Below are positions 1-8,174 of a stretch of 64,000 nt of DNA, in pieces (position 1 is the stretch's first letter; each line of letters starts with the position of its first letter). The stretch is taken from contig NZ_FCNW02000010.1 of the NCBI RefSeq assembly GCF_001544475.1, forward strand, positions 103,550 to 167,549, given 5' to 3'. Under the pieces are notes generated by a model that ran no database searches, was not told the origin of the DNA, and saw only the letters and a list, made by a program, of their open reading frames with translations. The translations under genes and the position numbers were made by a program. This stretch comes from Caballeronia humi. GTDB lineage: Bacteria > Pseudomonadota > Gammaproteobacteria > Burkholderiales > Burkholderiaceae.

Positions 1-319
1 TGTTCTGCAGCAGGCACGCCGTACTCGGAAACACGAAATCCGGCGTGGAGGTGGCGACAATGATCAGATCGATCGACTGCGGATCGACGCCCGCGGCTTC
101 GATCGCGTTATTCGAGGCGAACAGCGCGAGGTCGCTCGTGGTCTGGTCGGCGGCGGCGAAGTGCCGGGCGTGGATGCCGGTGCGCGCCACGATCCATTCG
201 TCGCTCGTCTCGACGCCCTGCTTCGCGAGACGGTCTGCCAGATCCTGATTCGTGACGCGGTCCGCCGGCAGGTAGCTGCCCGTGCCGAGCACGCGTGAGT
301 AGAGATTGGATTGAGCCAT
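1..319 (-). CDS. fabH: Beta-ketoacyl-ACP synthase III (FabH), N-terminal part
   Basis: Condenses acetyl-CoA with malonyl-ACP to start fatty acid elongation in the cytoplasm. About 106 N-terminal residues lie in the window; the gene runs off the left edge. The protein begins [20 protein letters not shown] and continues with the family segment [19 protein letters not shown], then [20 protein letters not shown], which leads up to the catalytic Cys region (CL at the edge is probably the active-site Cys). Its ATG shares one base with the TAA of plsX (TAATG), so the two are translationally coupled. Last visible gene of the yceD-rpmF-plsX-fabH operon. Confidence 0.95.
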   Translation of the reverse strand, partial: MAQSNLYSRVLGTGSYLPADRVTNQDLADRLAKQGVETSDEWIVARTGIHARHFAAADQTTSDLALFASNNAIEAAGVDPQSIDLIIVATSTPDFVFPSTACLLQN

Positions 320-1473
320 TATGCCTTCGAGGGTAGCGCGGCGCCGGGCTCGCCCGGCGGGGGCGGATTGGTGCGGCTCGCGGCGACGCCGTCCTGCAGC
401 GGCTGAACCGCGTCAGATCCGGTAATGCCGTTCGCGCGGCCGGCTTCGAGCGCGGCCTGCCGCATGGGCGCGGCGTTTTCGTCCATCGCGCGCACGAGGC
501 GTTCGAGCACGCCATTTTTGACGGCATCATACCCGCGTTTGATGGCCCACTCAAACCCGTAGGCCTCGGCCGATCCGTGGCTCTTGATGACGAGCCCGCG
601 CAGGCCGAGCAACGCGGCGCCGTTGTACTGCGCCGGGTCGACGCGCCGCTTGAAGCGCTTGAGCACCGGCATCGCGACGAGCGCCATCAGCTTCGTTGCG
701 AATGAGCGGCCGAACTCTTCCTTGATCATGTCGGTGAGCATCTTCGCGAGCCCTTCCGACGTCTTCAGCGCGACATTGCCGACGAAACCGTCGCACACGA
801 CGACATCCGTCGTACCTTTATAGATGTCGTTGCCTTCCACGTTGCCGTAGAAGTTGAGTGTGCTCGCGCGCAGCAATTCGCCCGCGCGCTTGATGGTTTC
901 GTTGCCCTTGATGACTTCTTCGCCGATGTTGAGCAAGCCGATGGTCGGCCGCTCGCGTCCTTCTATCGCGGACACGAGCGCGTGGCCCATCTCGGCGAAT
1001 TGCAAGAGATGCTGCGGTTCGCAATCGACGTTCGCGCCGAGATCGAGCACGGTGGTGTAGCCGCGCTGGCTCGGCATTGCGAAGGCGATCGCCGGCCGCT
1101 CGATGCCGGCGAGCGTTTTCAGGACGTATCGGGAAACCGCCATCAGCGCGCCGGTGTTGCCGGCGGAGATGCAGGTCTGAGCCTCGCCTTCCTTGACGAG
1201 ATTCAGCGCGACGCGCATCGACGAATCTTTTTTCCTGCGCAGCGCGACCTCGACCGGATCGTCCATCGCGACGACTTCGCTCGCGGGAACGACCGTCAGG
1301 CGCGGTTCGTCGACAGCCTTGCTTTTCTTGAGTTGCGCGCGGATCGCGGGTTCGATGCCCACGAGCAGCAGATGTGCGTCCGGATGCGAACGCACGAAAT
1401 TGACGGCAGCGGGAACCGTCACGGCCGGGCCGTGGTCGCCTCCCATGCAGTCGATGGTGATCTTTACAGTCAT
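319..1473 (-). CDS. plsX: Phosphate acyltransferase PlsX
   Basis: Converts acyl-ACP to acyl-phosphate, the acyl donor for glycerol-3-phosphate acylation by PlsY in phospholipid synthesis; a peripheral membrane protein. 384 aa, slightly longer than the usual 330-350 because of a low-complexity Pro/Gly-rich C-terminal tail (about residues 345-384). The N-terminus [13 protein letters not shown] and the segments [16 protein letters not shown] and [16 protein letters not shown] are family hallmarks. It lies 129 bp downstream of rpmF, with a terminator-like hairpin in the gap, and overlaps fabH by one base. Confidence 0.97.
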   Translation of the reverse strand: MTVKITIDCMGGDHGPAVTVPAAVNFVRSHPDAHLLLVGIEPAIRAQLKKSKAVDEPRLTVVPASEVVAMDDPVEVALRRKKDSSMRVALNLVKEGEAQTCISAGNTGALMAVSRYVLKTLAGIERPAIAFAMPSQRGYTTVLDLGANVDCEPQHLLQFAEMGHALVSAIEGRERPTIGLLNIGEEVIKGNETIKRAGELLRASTLNFYGNVEGNDIYKGTTDVVVCDGFVGNVALKTSEGLAKMLTDMIKEEFGRSFATKLMALVAMPVLKRFKRRVDPAQYNGAALLGLRGLVIKSHGSAEAYGFEWAIKRGYDAVKNGVLERLVRAMDENAAPMRQAALEAGRANGITGSDAVQPLQDGVAASRTNPPPPGEPGAALPSKA

Positions 1474-1496
1474 GGAGTGCGACGAATTTCAGGCAC

Positions 1497-1521
1497 AAAA
1501 AAGCGGCAGTGAAATGCCGCC
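1497..1521 (-). terminator. Intrinsic terminator between rpmF and plsX
   Basis: On the minus strand GCGGCA, a six-base loop and TGCCGC are followed at once by six T residues (plus-strand positions 1497-1502 are A). It lies just before the plsX start inside an otherwise co-directional operon, so it probably acts as a partial terminator that uncouples ribosomal protein L32 expression from plsX-fabH. Confidence 0.7.
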
Positions 1522-1602
1522 TTCTTGTCGTACCGAGGAAATGTCAAGCGCGAGCGACCGTAATTCAAGACGGTGACGCGAGACGCAGCAAGCGTCGTAC
1601 GC

Positions 1603-1782
1603 TTAGTCGTTCTTCGTCTTGATGACTTTCTTGCCACGATAGTAGCCGTTCGGGCTCACGTGGTGACGCAGATGCACTTCACCCGTGCTCGGCTCGACGC
1701 CCAGCGGCGCTGCGGTGAGGTGGTCGTGCGAACGATGCATGCCGCGCTTCGACGGCGATTTCTTGTTTTGCTGAACTGCCAT
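1603..1782 (-). CDS. rpmF: 50S ribosomal protein L32
   Basis: Structural protein of the large ribosomal subunit. 59 aa, starting [20 protein letters not shown] and ending [13 protein letters not shown], colinear with E. coli L32. The central [14 protein letters not shown] has His where zinc-binding L32 variants have Cys pairs, so this is the zinc-free form. The ATG is preceded by a GGAGTT-type ribosome binding site. It sits between yceD and plsX, the conserved proteobacterial order linking ribosome and lipid synthesis. Confidence 0.97.
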   Translation of the reverse strand: MAVQQNKKSPSKRGMHRSHDHLTAAPLGVEPSTGEVHLRHHVSPNGYYRGKKVIKTKND

Positions 1783-1886
1783 GATAACTCCAGAAAAATT
1801 TTGCGAATTCTAACACAGCTCGACATGCCGGCGACCCAAGGCCCAGAGGCCAGTCACGGTGCCAAATGCGCGTCGCGCCAACTGAT

Positions 1887-2528
1887 TTAATGCTTCTTGT
1901 CGCCGGGGCCGCCCTGCTTGAGCTTTTCGAGCGCGGCAAACGGGTTGGGCCGCGCGGGTTCGTCACCCGCTGCGCCTTCGCCATTGTCCTCGTCGGGCTC
2001 GCCTTCGATGCCTTCGGCGCCTGAAACCAGGCTCTCATGCACTTCAGGACACGCCTCGTGCTTGGGCACGAGCGGCAAGGACAGCAACAACTCCTCTTCG
2101 ATCAAGTCGACGAGATCGAACTGGCGCGAGCCAACAATCACTTCGACTTCATCGTCGTCGAGCGGAAACTCGTCGGCTTCCTCTTCCGTCTTGACGATGC
2201 GATAGGTTGCATCGACATCGAGATGCTGCGAATACGGCGAAAGGCAGCGCTGACACTCGATCCACACCGAACCGTGCACGGCGAGCCGCAAATAAGGCTG
2301 CGGCGCTTCCACACCGTCGTCCTGAAGCTCGGGCTGCGTGGAGCCTTCGCCCTGCCAGGTGAACACGGAGTCGCGGTCTGGCGCTTCCGCCGGGACTTCG
2401 TTTAACATGCGCGGCAGTTGCGAGACGCGCACGGCGCCGGCCGCCTGCCTGCCGCTCTGTGCGAATTCGAAGATGTCGAGCGCGCGCAGATCGGCGGGGC
2501 TCGCAGGTTTGCCAGGATTTTGAGTCAT
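1887..2528 (-). CDS. yceD: YceD/DUF177 family protein
   Basis: DUF177 proteins lie next to rpmF in most bacteria and are implicated in 23S rRNA or large-subunit maturation; the exact role here is inferred from the family. 213 aa from the ATG at 2528, chosen because AGGAAG sits seven bases upstream; an ATG 15 bases earlier has no such site. The conserved core ECQRCLSPY (about residues 92-100) and the acidic stretch EEEADEFPLDDDEVEV are visible. The C-terminus is acidic, then Lys-rich (LEKLKQGGPGDKKH). First gene of the yceD-rpmF-plsX-fabH operon, divergent from maf. Confidence 0.93.
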   Translation of the reverse strand: MTQNPGKPASPADLRALDIFEFAQSGRQAAGAVRVSQLPRMLNEVPAEAPDRDSVFTWQGEGSTQPELQDDGVEAPQPYLRLAVHGSVWIECQRCLSPYSQHLDVDATYRIVKTEEEADEFPLDDDEVEVIVGSRQFDLVDLIEEELLLSLPLVPKHEACPEVHESLVSGAEGIEGEPDEDNGEGAAGDEPARPNPFAALEKLKQGGPGDKKH

Positions 2529-2784
2529 GTGCGCTTCCTGCATGTGCCAAGGATTCGTCAGTATGCACTGCGCGCTGCGCTCCGGCTGGTGTGGTTTGCC
2601 CGCATTTCTGCTCGCGGATTCACGACTGCCGGTTTTGCCTACAGCTCTGCTTGCAACTTTGCTTGACAGCGATACATACCGATGAAAAGCCCAAAACTAT
2701 ATCGGTTTTGTCGTTACGCGTCAAACACTTAAGGGACGGCTGCTGCCGCCCCTTCTTGCCACCGCTTTCCGGTCGACTTTTCTC

Positions 2785-3393
2785 ATGCCCGTTGCCTCAA
2801 ACAGCCCGCCGCGCCTCGTTCTTGCGTCGAGTTCGCGCTATCGCCGCGAATTGCTCGAACGCCTGCGCATTCCCTTCGATGTGATCGCGCCCCACATCGA
2901 CGAAACGCCGCTCGACGGCGAGACGCCCGAAGCGACGGCCGTCCGGCTGTCGATCGCGAAGGCACGCGCGGCCGCAGCGAAAGCACCGGGCGCGCTCGTG
3001 ATCGGCTCGGATCAGGTCGCAACGTTCGACGGCCGGCAGATCGGCAAGCCCGGCACGCACACGAAAGCGGTCACGCAATTGCAGGCGATGCGCGGACGCA
3101 GCGTCGATTTTCACAGCGCCCTATGCCTTTTCGATAGCCGAACAGACGACGTCCAATCGGCGGATATCGTCACGCGGGTGCAGTTCCGCGATCTGTCGGA
3201 TGCCGAAATCGAAGCCTATGTGCGCGCCGAGACGCCTTACGATGTCGCCGGGAGCGCCAAATCCGAGGGCTTAGGCATCACGCTGCTCGAAGCGATCGAT
3301 TCGAGCGATCCGACCGCGCTCGTCGGCCTGCCGCTGATCGAACTGTCGCGCATGTTGCGTCGCGCCGGCTTTCCCTTGCTGGAGGCGCGATGA
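2785..3393 (+). CDS. Maf-type nucleotide pyrophosphatase (YceF-like)
   Basis: Maf proteins hydrolyse non-canonical or modified nucleoside triphosphates; the YceF subgroup acts on 7-methyl-GTP. 202 aa, normal length. The N-terminal LVLASSSRYRRELLERL is the Maf signature, followed by the acidic DETPLDGE, GSDQVATFDGRQIGKPG, and the C-terminal YDVAGSAKSEGLG. The stop overlaps the next start (ATGA), so it is coupled to the methyltransferase. Its position beside yceD-rpmF matches E. coli yceF; the exact substrate is inferred. Confidence 0.93.
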   Translation: MPVASNSPPRLVLASSSRYRRELLERLRIPFDVIAPHIDETPLDGETPEATAVRLSIAKARAAAAKAPGALVIGSDQVATFDGRQIGKPGTHTKAVTQLQAMRGRSVDFHSALCLFDSRTDDVQSADIVTRVQFRDLSDAEIEAYVRAETPYDVAGSAKSEGLGITLLEAIDSSDPTALVGLPLIELSRMLRRAGFPLLEAR

Positions 3394-4109
3394 GCGGCGT
3401 CCTGTACCTGATCCCGAATACGCTCGGTGACGGCGACGCCGCCGCGCTCGCCGAAGTCCTGCCCGAGCCGGTCCGCGCGCGCGCCGCCGCCCTCTCTTAT
3501 TACATAGGCGAAAACGCCAAGACGACGCGCGCGTTCCTGAAAAAAGTCGGCACCGAGCGGCCAATTCAGGAAATCGAGGTGCGCGAGTTGAACGTGAACA
3601 CGCCGCCCGGCGAAATCGAAAAGCTGCTCGCGCCGATCCTCGCGGGCACGGACGCGGGTCTCGTGTCGGAGGCGGGCTGCCCCGCCGTCGCCGATCCGGG
3701 CGCGCTGCTCGTGCGCTGCGCGCATGAGCGCGGGGTCAAGGTGGTGCCTTTCGTCGGGCCGAGTTCGATTTTGCTTGCACTGATGGCGTCGGGCATGAAC
3801 GGACAGAGTTTCGCGTTCAACGGTTACCTGCCAGTCGATCCAGGCGAGCGCGCGAAGCGGTTGCGCGAGTTGGAGCAGACCTCGCGCAAGGCCAATCAGA
3901 CGCAAATTTTCATCGAGACGCCGTATCGCAACCGCGCGCTGCTCGACACGCTGATCGCTACCTGCGCGCCATCGACGCTCGTGTGCGTGGCCGTCGATCT
4001 GACGTTGCCCGCCGAAACGATCGTCACGCGGACGGTCGCGGAGTGGAAAAAAAAGCCGGCGCCTGATTTGCACAAGCGGCCGGCGATTTTTCTGCTGCTC
4101 GGCGCGTGA
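3390..4109 (+). CDS. SAM-dependent methyltransferase, RsmI-like tetrapyrrole methylase fold
   Basis: Belongs to the tetrapyrrole methylase superfamily that includes RsmI (16S rRNA C1402 2'-O-methyltransferase). 239 aa, shorter than RsmI (about 280-290). Visible motifs are LYLIPNTLGDG at the N-terminus, VSEAGCPAVADPGALLVRCA (about residues 91-110) and VPFVGPSSILLALMASG, matching the SAM-binding and dimer regions. The C-terminal RsmI extension is absent, so this is a paralogue of unknown target; a Maf-coupled copy is common in Burkholderiales. It overlaps maf by four bases. Confidence 0.88.
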   Translation: MSGVLYLIPNTLGDGDAAALAEVLPEPVRARAAALSYYIGENAKTTRAFLKKVGTERPIQEIEVRELNVNTPPGEIEKLLAPILAGTDAGLVSEAGCPAVADPGALLVRCAHERGVKVVPFVGPSSILLALMASGMNGQSFAFNGYLPVDPGERAKRLRELEQTSRKANQTQIFIETPYRNRALLDTLIATCAPSTLVCVAVDLTLPAETIVTRTVAEWKKKPAPDLHKRPAIFLLLGA

Positions 4110-4228
4110 AATTCGCGCCGGTCGTAAGGCTCGGAGATTGACGCCGCTCGCCGCGCAACTCGACGGGCCGATGACAACCCATGGTCGATTCCGCGGTTAA
4201 GCTGTTTTTAAGCACCAACCGTAAAAAA

Positions 4229-5215
4229 TCACCGCAACTGCATTTTCCCGTTGAGCATCATCGTGTGGACGGCGGCATTGCCCACCGCCGCCCCGAACTT
4301 GCGCACCACGCGCTCGCCGATGCTCTCCTTTTGCGTGTAATCGACGATATCCGGCTGCTTGATCACCTCGCGCGCGACGTAATCGGCGTCGCCGAAGCCG
4401 TCTGCGAGACCCAGCGCCACGCCCTTTTCGCCCGTCCAGAACATGCCGGTGAACAACTCCGGATCGTTTTTGAGACGCGCGCCGCGCCCTTGTTTCACAG
4501 CGTCGATGAACTGCGTATGGATCTGGTCGAGCATTTCCTGCGCGTGCGCCGTCATTTGCGGTGTTTCCGGCGAAAACGGATCGAATGCGCCCTTGTTTTC
4601 ACCCGATGTGTGAATTCGACGCTGGATGCCGAGCTTTTCCATCAGCCCCGTGAAGCCGAAGCCGTCCATCAGCACGCCGATCGAGCCGACGATGCTCGCC
4701 TTGTCGACATAAATCTTGTCCGCCGCCGCCGCGACGTAATAGCCGCCGGATGCGCACATGTCGTCGACGACCACATACAGCGGCTTCGACGGATATTTCG
4801 CCCGCAAGCGCCTGATTTCGCGATAGATGATGCCCGCCTGCACCGGCGACCCGCCCGGGCTGTTTACGCGCAGGATCACGCCGGCGGTGGCATCGTCCTC
4901 GAACGCGCTTTGCAGAGCCGCGTTGATGTTGTCGGCGCTCGCGTTGCTGTTCGCGGCGATTTCGCCTTCCAGTTCGACTAGAGCGGTGTGGCGCGTGGTC
5001 TTCGACACCTTTTCGCCGGTGAAGTCGAACAGCCCCCAGACCACCAGCGGCGCCAGTCCCAGCGCCACGAAGCGGAAGAAGATGCGCCAGCGCCGCGCGG
5101 CGCGTTGCTCGGTGATCGCCGCGAGCGCGATGCGCTCAAGCGCGGCGCGCTCCCAGTTCTCAGCAGGCGGCGGGCGTTTCGAATCGGAAGGATCGTTCGG
5201 GAATTGATCGGACAT
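4229..5215 (-). CDS. sppA: S49 family signal peptide peptidase, short SppA type
   Basis: Membrane-anchored serine protease that degrades cleaved signal peptides in the periplasm. 328 aa, the short single-domain form rather than the 618-aa E. coli SppA. A soluble N-terminus is followed by one membrane segment (about residues 45-65, FFRFVALGLAPLVVWGLFDF). The core has LRVNSPGGSPVQAG and VVDDMCASGGYYVAAAADKI, whose Ser is the likely nucleophile, then the general-base Lys region DKASIVGSIGV. Last gene of rluC-HAD-Rieske-sppA; 40 bp separate it from the Rieske gene. Confidence 0.94.
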   Translation of the reverse strand: MSDQFPNDPSDSKRPPPAENWERAALERIALAAITEQRAARRWRIFFRFVALGLAPLVVWGLFDFTGEKVSKTTRHTALVELEGEIAANSNASADNINAALQSAFEDDATAGVILRVNSPGGSPVQAGIIYREIRRLRAKYPSKPLYVVVDDMCASGGYYVAAAADKIYVDKASIVGSIGVLMDGFGFTGLMEKLGIQRRIHTSGENKGAFDPFSPETPQMTAHAQEMLDQIHTQFIDAVKQGRGARLKNDPELFTGMFWTGEKGVALGLADGFGDADYVAREVIKQPDIVDYTQKESIGERVVRKFGAAVGNAAVHTMMLNGKMQLR

Positions 5216-5255
5216 GCGGGGTCTGCTTTTGGAGTATGAGGGATGAAGGAAGGAA

Positions 5256-5636
5256 TCAGGCGGGGCGCAACGCGTCGTCCGGGACCCAGAAGACGGCGCG
5301 GCCTTCCGGCGTGTCGCGCTCCTCGACCTGCACCGGCCGCAGGCGCGCGCCGCGGCACGGGCCGCCGACGCATTTGCCGGTGTCCGGCTCGTAGATCGCG
5401 CCGTGGGTGGCGCACATCAAGTATAGGCCCGAGCTTTCGAAGAACTGGCCCTCATTCCAGTCGAGTTCCATCGAGACGTGCGCGCAGCGGTTGAGATAGC
5501 CGTACGGCTTGCCTTCATACCGAACGAAAAACACGACCGATTCCCCGCCCGACTTTTCGACGGCATCGCGGCGCACGCCCATCCCGCCGTCGACGAGATC
5601 GTCCGCCGCGCAGATCCGGACCGCCCCGTCGCTCAT
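5256..5636 (-). CDS. Rieske [2Fe-2S] protein
   Basis: A stand-alone Rieske domain of 126 aa. Cluster ligands are visible as CAH (in NRCAHVSMELDWN) and CATH (in LMCATHGAIYEPDTGKC), i.e. C-x-H and C-x2-H with usual spacing, followed by GGPCRGARLRPV. There is no catalytic dioxygenase domain and no membrane anchor, so it is a soluble ferredoxin-like electron carrier or NirD-like subunit of unknown partner. Its start overlaps the HAD phosphatase stop (ATGA). Confidence 0.9.
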   Translation of the reverse strand: MSDGAVRICAADDLVDGGMGVRRDAVEKSGGESVVFFVRYEGKPYGYLNRCAHVSMELDWNEGQFFESSGLYLMCATHGAIYEPDTGKCVGGPCRGARLRPVQVEERDTPEGRAVFWVPDDALRPA

Positions 5637-6292
5637 GCGTGCTCCCGCAGCCAGCCGAGGAGCGACGCGACGCTATCGGCGCAGAATTTCGGCTGGAGCG
5701 CCACGAGCGAATCCGCAGGATGGGCGCCGTAGCCCACGCCGATGCCCGCCGCGCCCGCGTTGATGGCCATTTGCAGATCGTGCGTCGTGTCGCCGACCAT
5801 TACCGTTCGGCCGAGATCCTGCCCCAGTTCACGCGTGAGTTCGTGCAGCATTGCGGGATGCGGCTTGGAGAAGGTTTCGTCGGCGCAGCGCGTGCCGTCG
5901 AAAAGGCTCGTGAGCCGTGACTGGTCGAGCGCGCGGTTCAAGCCCACGCGGCTTTTCCCGGTCGCGACGCCCAGCAGATAGCCCTCGTCGCGCAGTTCCT
6001 GAAGCATGCCGCGCACGCCGTCGAAGAGTTCGGTCTGCTGGTCCTTCACCAGATAGTGGAAACGATAGCGCTCGGCGAGACGCGGGTAATCGACGGGATC
6101 GAGCGTAGGCGCTGCGATTTCCAGCGCGTCCCGGAGACCGAGGCCGATCACATAGCTCGCCGCCTCGTTGGAGGGCACCGGCAGCCCCAGATCGCGGCAC
6201 GCGGCCTGGATGCTGCGCGTGATGTGCGCCGTGGAATCCATCAGCGTACCGTCCCAGTCGAAGACGATCAGATCGAATTGCTGCCGCGCCAT
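5633..6292 (-). CDS. HAD-IA family phosphatase, phosphoglycolate phosphatase-like
   Basis: 219-aa haloacid dehalogenase-type hydrolase. Motif I is FDWDGTLMDS (about residues 10-19), with both catalytic Asp. Motif II is in LGVATGKSR, the Lys is in TFSKPHPAML, and motif III is VMVGDTTHDLQMA. The alpha-helical cap after motif I places it in subclass IA with Gph and related enzymes. The substrate cannot be read from sequence. It starts immediately after the rluC stop (TAAATG) and is coupled to the Rieske gene; position beside rluC is common in beta- and gammaproteobacteria. Confidence 0.9.
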   Translation of the reverse strand: MARQQFDLIVFDWDGTLMDSTAHITRSIQAACRDLGLPVPSNEAASYVIGLGLRDALEIAAPTLDPVDYPRLAERYRFHYLVKDQQTELFDGVRGMLQELRDEGYLLGVATGKSRVGLNRALDQSRLTSLFDGTRCADETFSKPHPAMLHELTRELGQDLGRTVMVGDTTHDLQMAINAGAAGIGVGYGAHPADSLVALQPKFCADSVASLLGWLREHA

Positions 6293-7297
6293 TTATTGGG
6301 TCTCGTTCGAAAGCTGCTTGAGTTGGTCGATAAAGCGTTTGCATTCGGCGGGAAGCGGCGCGTCGAGCTGAAGCACGTCACCGGTCGCCGGATGGGTCAA
6401 TTTCAGCCGATATGCGTGCAAAAACATGCGTTTGAGCGACGGTTTCGCGTTCGGCCGCGCCAGATCCTTGTTCAGCGCGAAGTCACCGTACTTGGCGTCG
6501 CCGGCAATCGGCAGGCCAATGCTCGCCATATGAACGCGGATCTGATGCGTGCGCCCCGTCTTGAGTTCCGCCTCGACCCACGCGTATTCATCCCAGCGCT
6601 CGATCAGGTTGAACACCGTGTGAGACGGCAGCCCGTCTTCCTGGATACGCACGCGCCGTTCCCCGTCGCCCGCTACGTATTTGTGCAGCGGCGCCTTCAC
6701 GATGCGCCGGCGGCCCCAGTCGCTCGCCCAGTCGCCGTGACCGACCGCGTAATAGCGCTTGTCGATGCGGTTTTCGCGAATCTGCTCGTGCAGGTTCACG
6801 AGCGCCGAGCGCTTTTTCGCGAGCATCAGCACGCCGGACGTCTCGCGATCCAGCCGATGCACGAGTTCAAGAAACTTCGCGTGCGGACGCGCATTGCGCA
6901 GTTGTTCGATGACGCCGAACGCCACGCCGCTGCCGCCATGCACGGCGACGCCGGACGGTTTGTCTATGACGATCAGGTGGTCGTCCTCGAAGAGGATCGG
7001 GAATTCGGCGGCGGGCGCGTTCGACGAAACGTGCGTTTCATCCGGCTGCGCGACGCGAATCGGCGGTACGCGCACGAGATCGCCCAGTTCGAGGCGGTAC
7101 GCCGCATCGATGCGGCCCTTGTTCACGCGCACTTCGCCGCTGCGCAAAATCCGGTAGATATGGCTCTTGGGTACGCCCTTGCAGACGCGCAGGAGGAAAT
7201 TGTCGATTCGCTGGCCGGCCGAGCCTTCATCGATTTCGATCATCGAGACCTGCTCGCTTGCGACCTTTTTCTGGGATGTTTTGCCTAACTCATTCAT
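6293..7297 (-). CDS. rluC: 23S rRNA pseudouridine synthase RluC
   Basis: Isomerises uridines 955, 2504 and 2580 (E. coli numbering) of 23S rRNA. 334 aa. An N-terminal S4 RNA-binding domain (about residues 28-90, RIDNFLLRVCKGVPKSHIYR) is followed by the RluA-type catalytic domain with the active-site motif HRLDRETSGVLMLAK and then KTGRTHQIRVHMASIGLPI. Divergent from rne, the E. coli arrangement. A TATATT element lies only about five bases upstream of the ATG, so transcription may start very close to, or at, the initiation codon. Confidence 0.95.
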   Translation of the reverse strand: MNELGKTSQKKVASEQVSMIEIDEGSAGQRIDNFLLRVCKGVPKSHIYRILRSGEVRVNKGRIDAAYRLELGDLVRVPPIRVAQPDETHVSSNAPAAEFPILFEDDHLIVIDKPSGVAVHGGSGVAFGVIEQLRNARPHAKFLELVHRLDRETSGVLMLAKKRSALVNLHEQIRENRIDKRYYAVGHGDWASDWGRRRIVKAPLHKYVAGDGERRVRIQEDGLPSHTVFNLIERWDEYAWVEAELKTGRTHQIRVHMASIGLPIAGDAKYGDFALNKDLARPNAKPSLKRMFLHAYRLKLTHPATGDVLQLDAPLPAECKRFIDQLKQLSNETQ

Positions 7298-8174
7298 TAT
7301 GAATATAATTTGCGAGCAATCTGAAAAGACGAAAAAACTTCGTCGCGATTTATCAGACTGTACAGGTGCAAGCGATAAACCATCATTTTACTTGCGCCCA
7401 GGGTCCGTTGCTCACCCGCGAAACGAGCAACGAGTTGCACGCACGGCGATATCGCGTGGCAGGGACGGCGCCCACAGGCGCGTTCGGTCGGGTCGATCGC
7501 TGATCGGTAACGGATTTTTGGTACAAGAATTTTATTGGCGAGAGGCGAGGTGTCCGGTCTAAAACCGGAGGCCATTCCTACCCGGCTCGGGTATCCAGAG
7601 GTATCGAGCGGACGGAAAATCGAAGCTCGCTGATTGCGAACAACGTCGACGGGAAACGCTGCTGCGCTGAAACGTGCGAAGCGCGAAGACCGTCGCAAAT
7701 GAGGCGAGACACCCAAGGCAGGTCGCCGGGAGCTTTCGACGCCCACGATCTGTCGCCGCGGCCTGGCCGCTGCTTCGACGTCGTCGGTCACTGAGTATTC
7801 GCGCCGTTTTCGCGCGGACCGCCAGCGGCGAAGCCGCATCAGGAGGAACACGGCTCTTTTCGCGCCCGGCGGTCCGGCGCGTCTGGTCGTCACGGACGCG
7901 CGCGGTCACCCACCGTGCCGTCGAGGCGAGCCGCGTCTGATTCACGGCGTGTCGAAGCCGTTTTCGCATGTGCCCCCAGGGCTTGGCCGCGGCGCGTTTC
8001 GTCGCGTGGCCGAAGTCTCTCTCCAGGCAATTCTCCCCGCCAGAACTCCCGCTCCAGCGTGCTTTGTGACAACACACACAATAAGCGCGGCATGCCCGCC
8101 CTCCCGCTTTGCGCGCCTGACAACCGCGCGAATTCGCTGAATGAGGGACGGCAGAGCCGCTCTGGAGCCGTTCA
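7298..8174 (+). promoter_or_regulatory. rluC-rne intergenic region with long rne leader
   Basis: 877 bases without a convincing gene. The left end is AT-rich and should hold the rluC promoter. Hairpins can be drawn at 7407-7431 (GTTGCTC/GAGCAAC) and 7554-7568 (CCGGT/ACCGG). In E. coli the 361-base rne leader mediates feedback by RNase E itself; a similar structured autoregulatory leader is inferred here from the length and position. I could not place the rne promoter with confidence. Confidence 0.55.
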
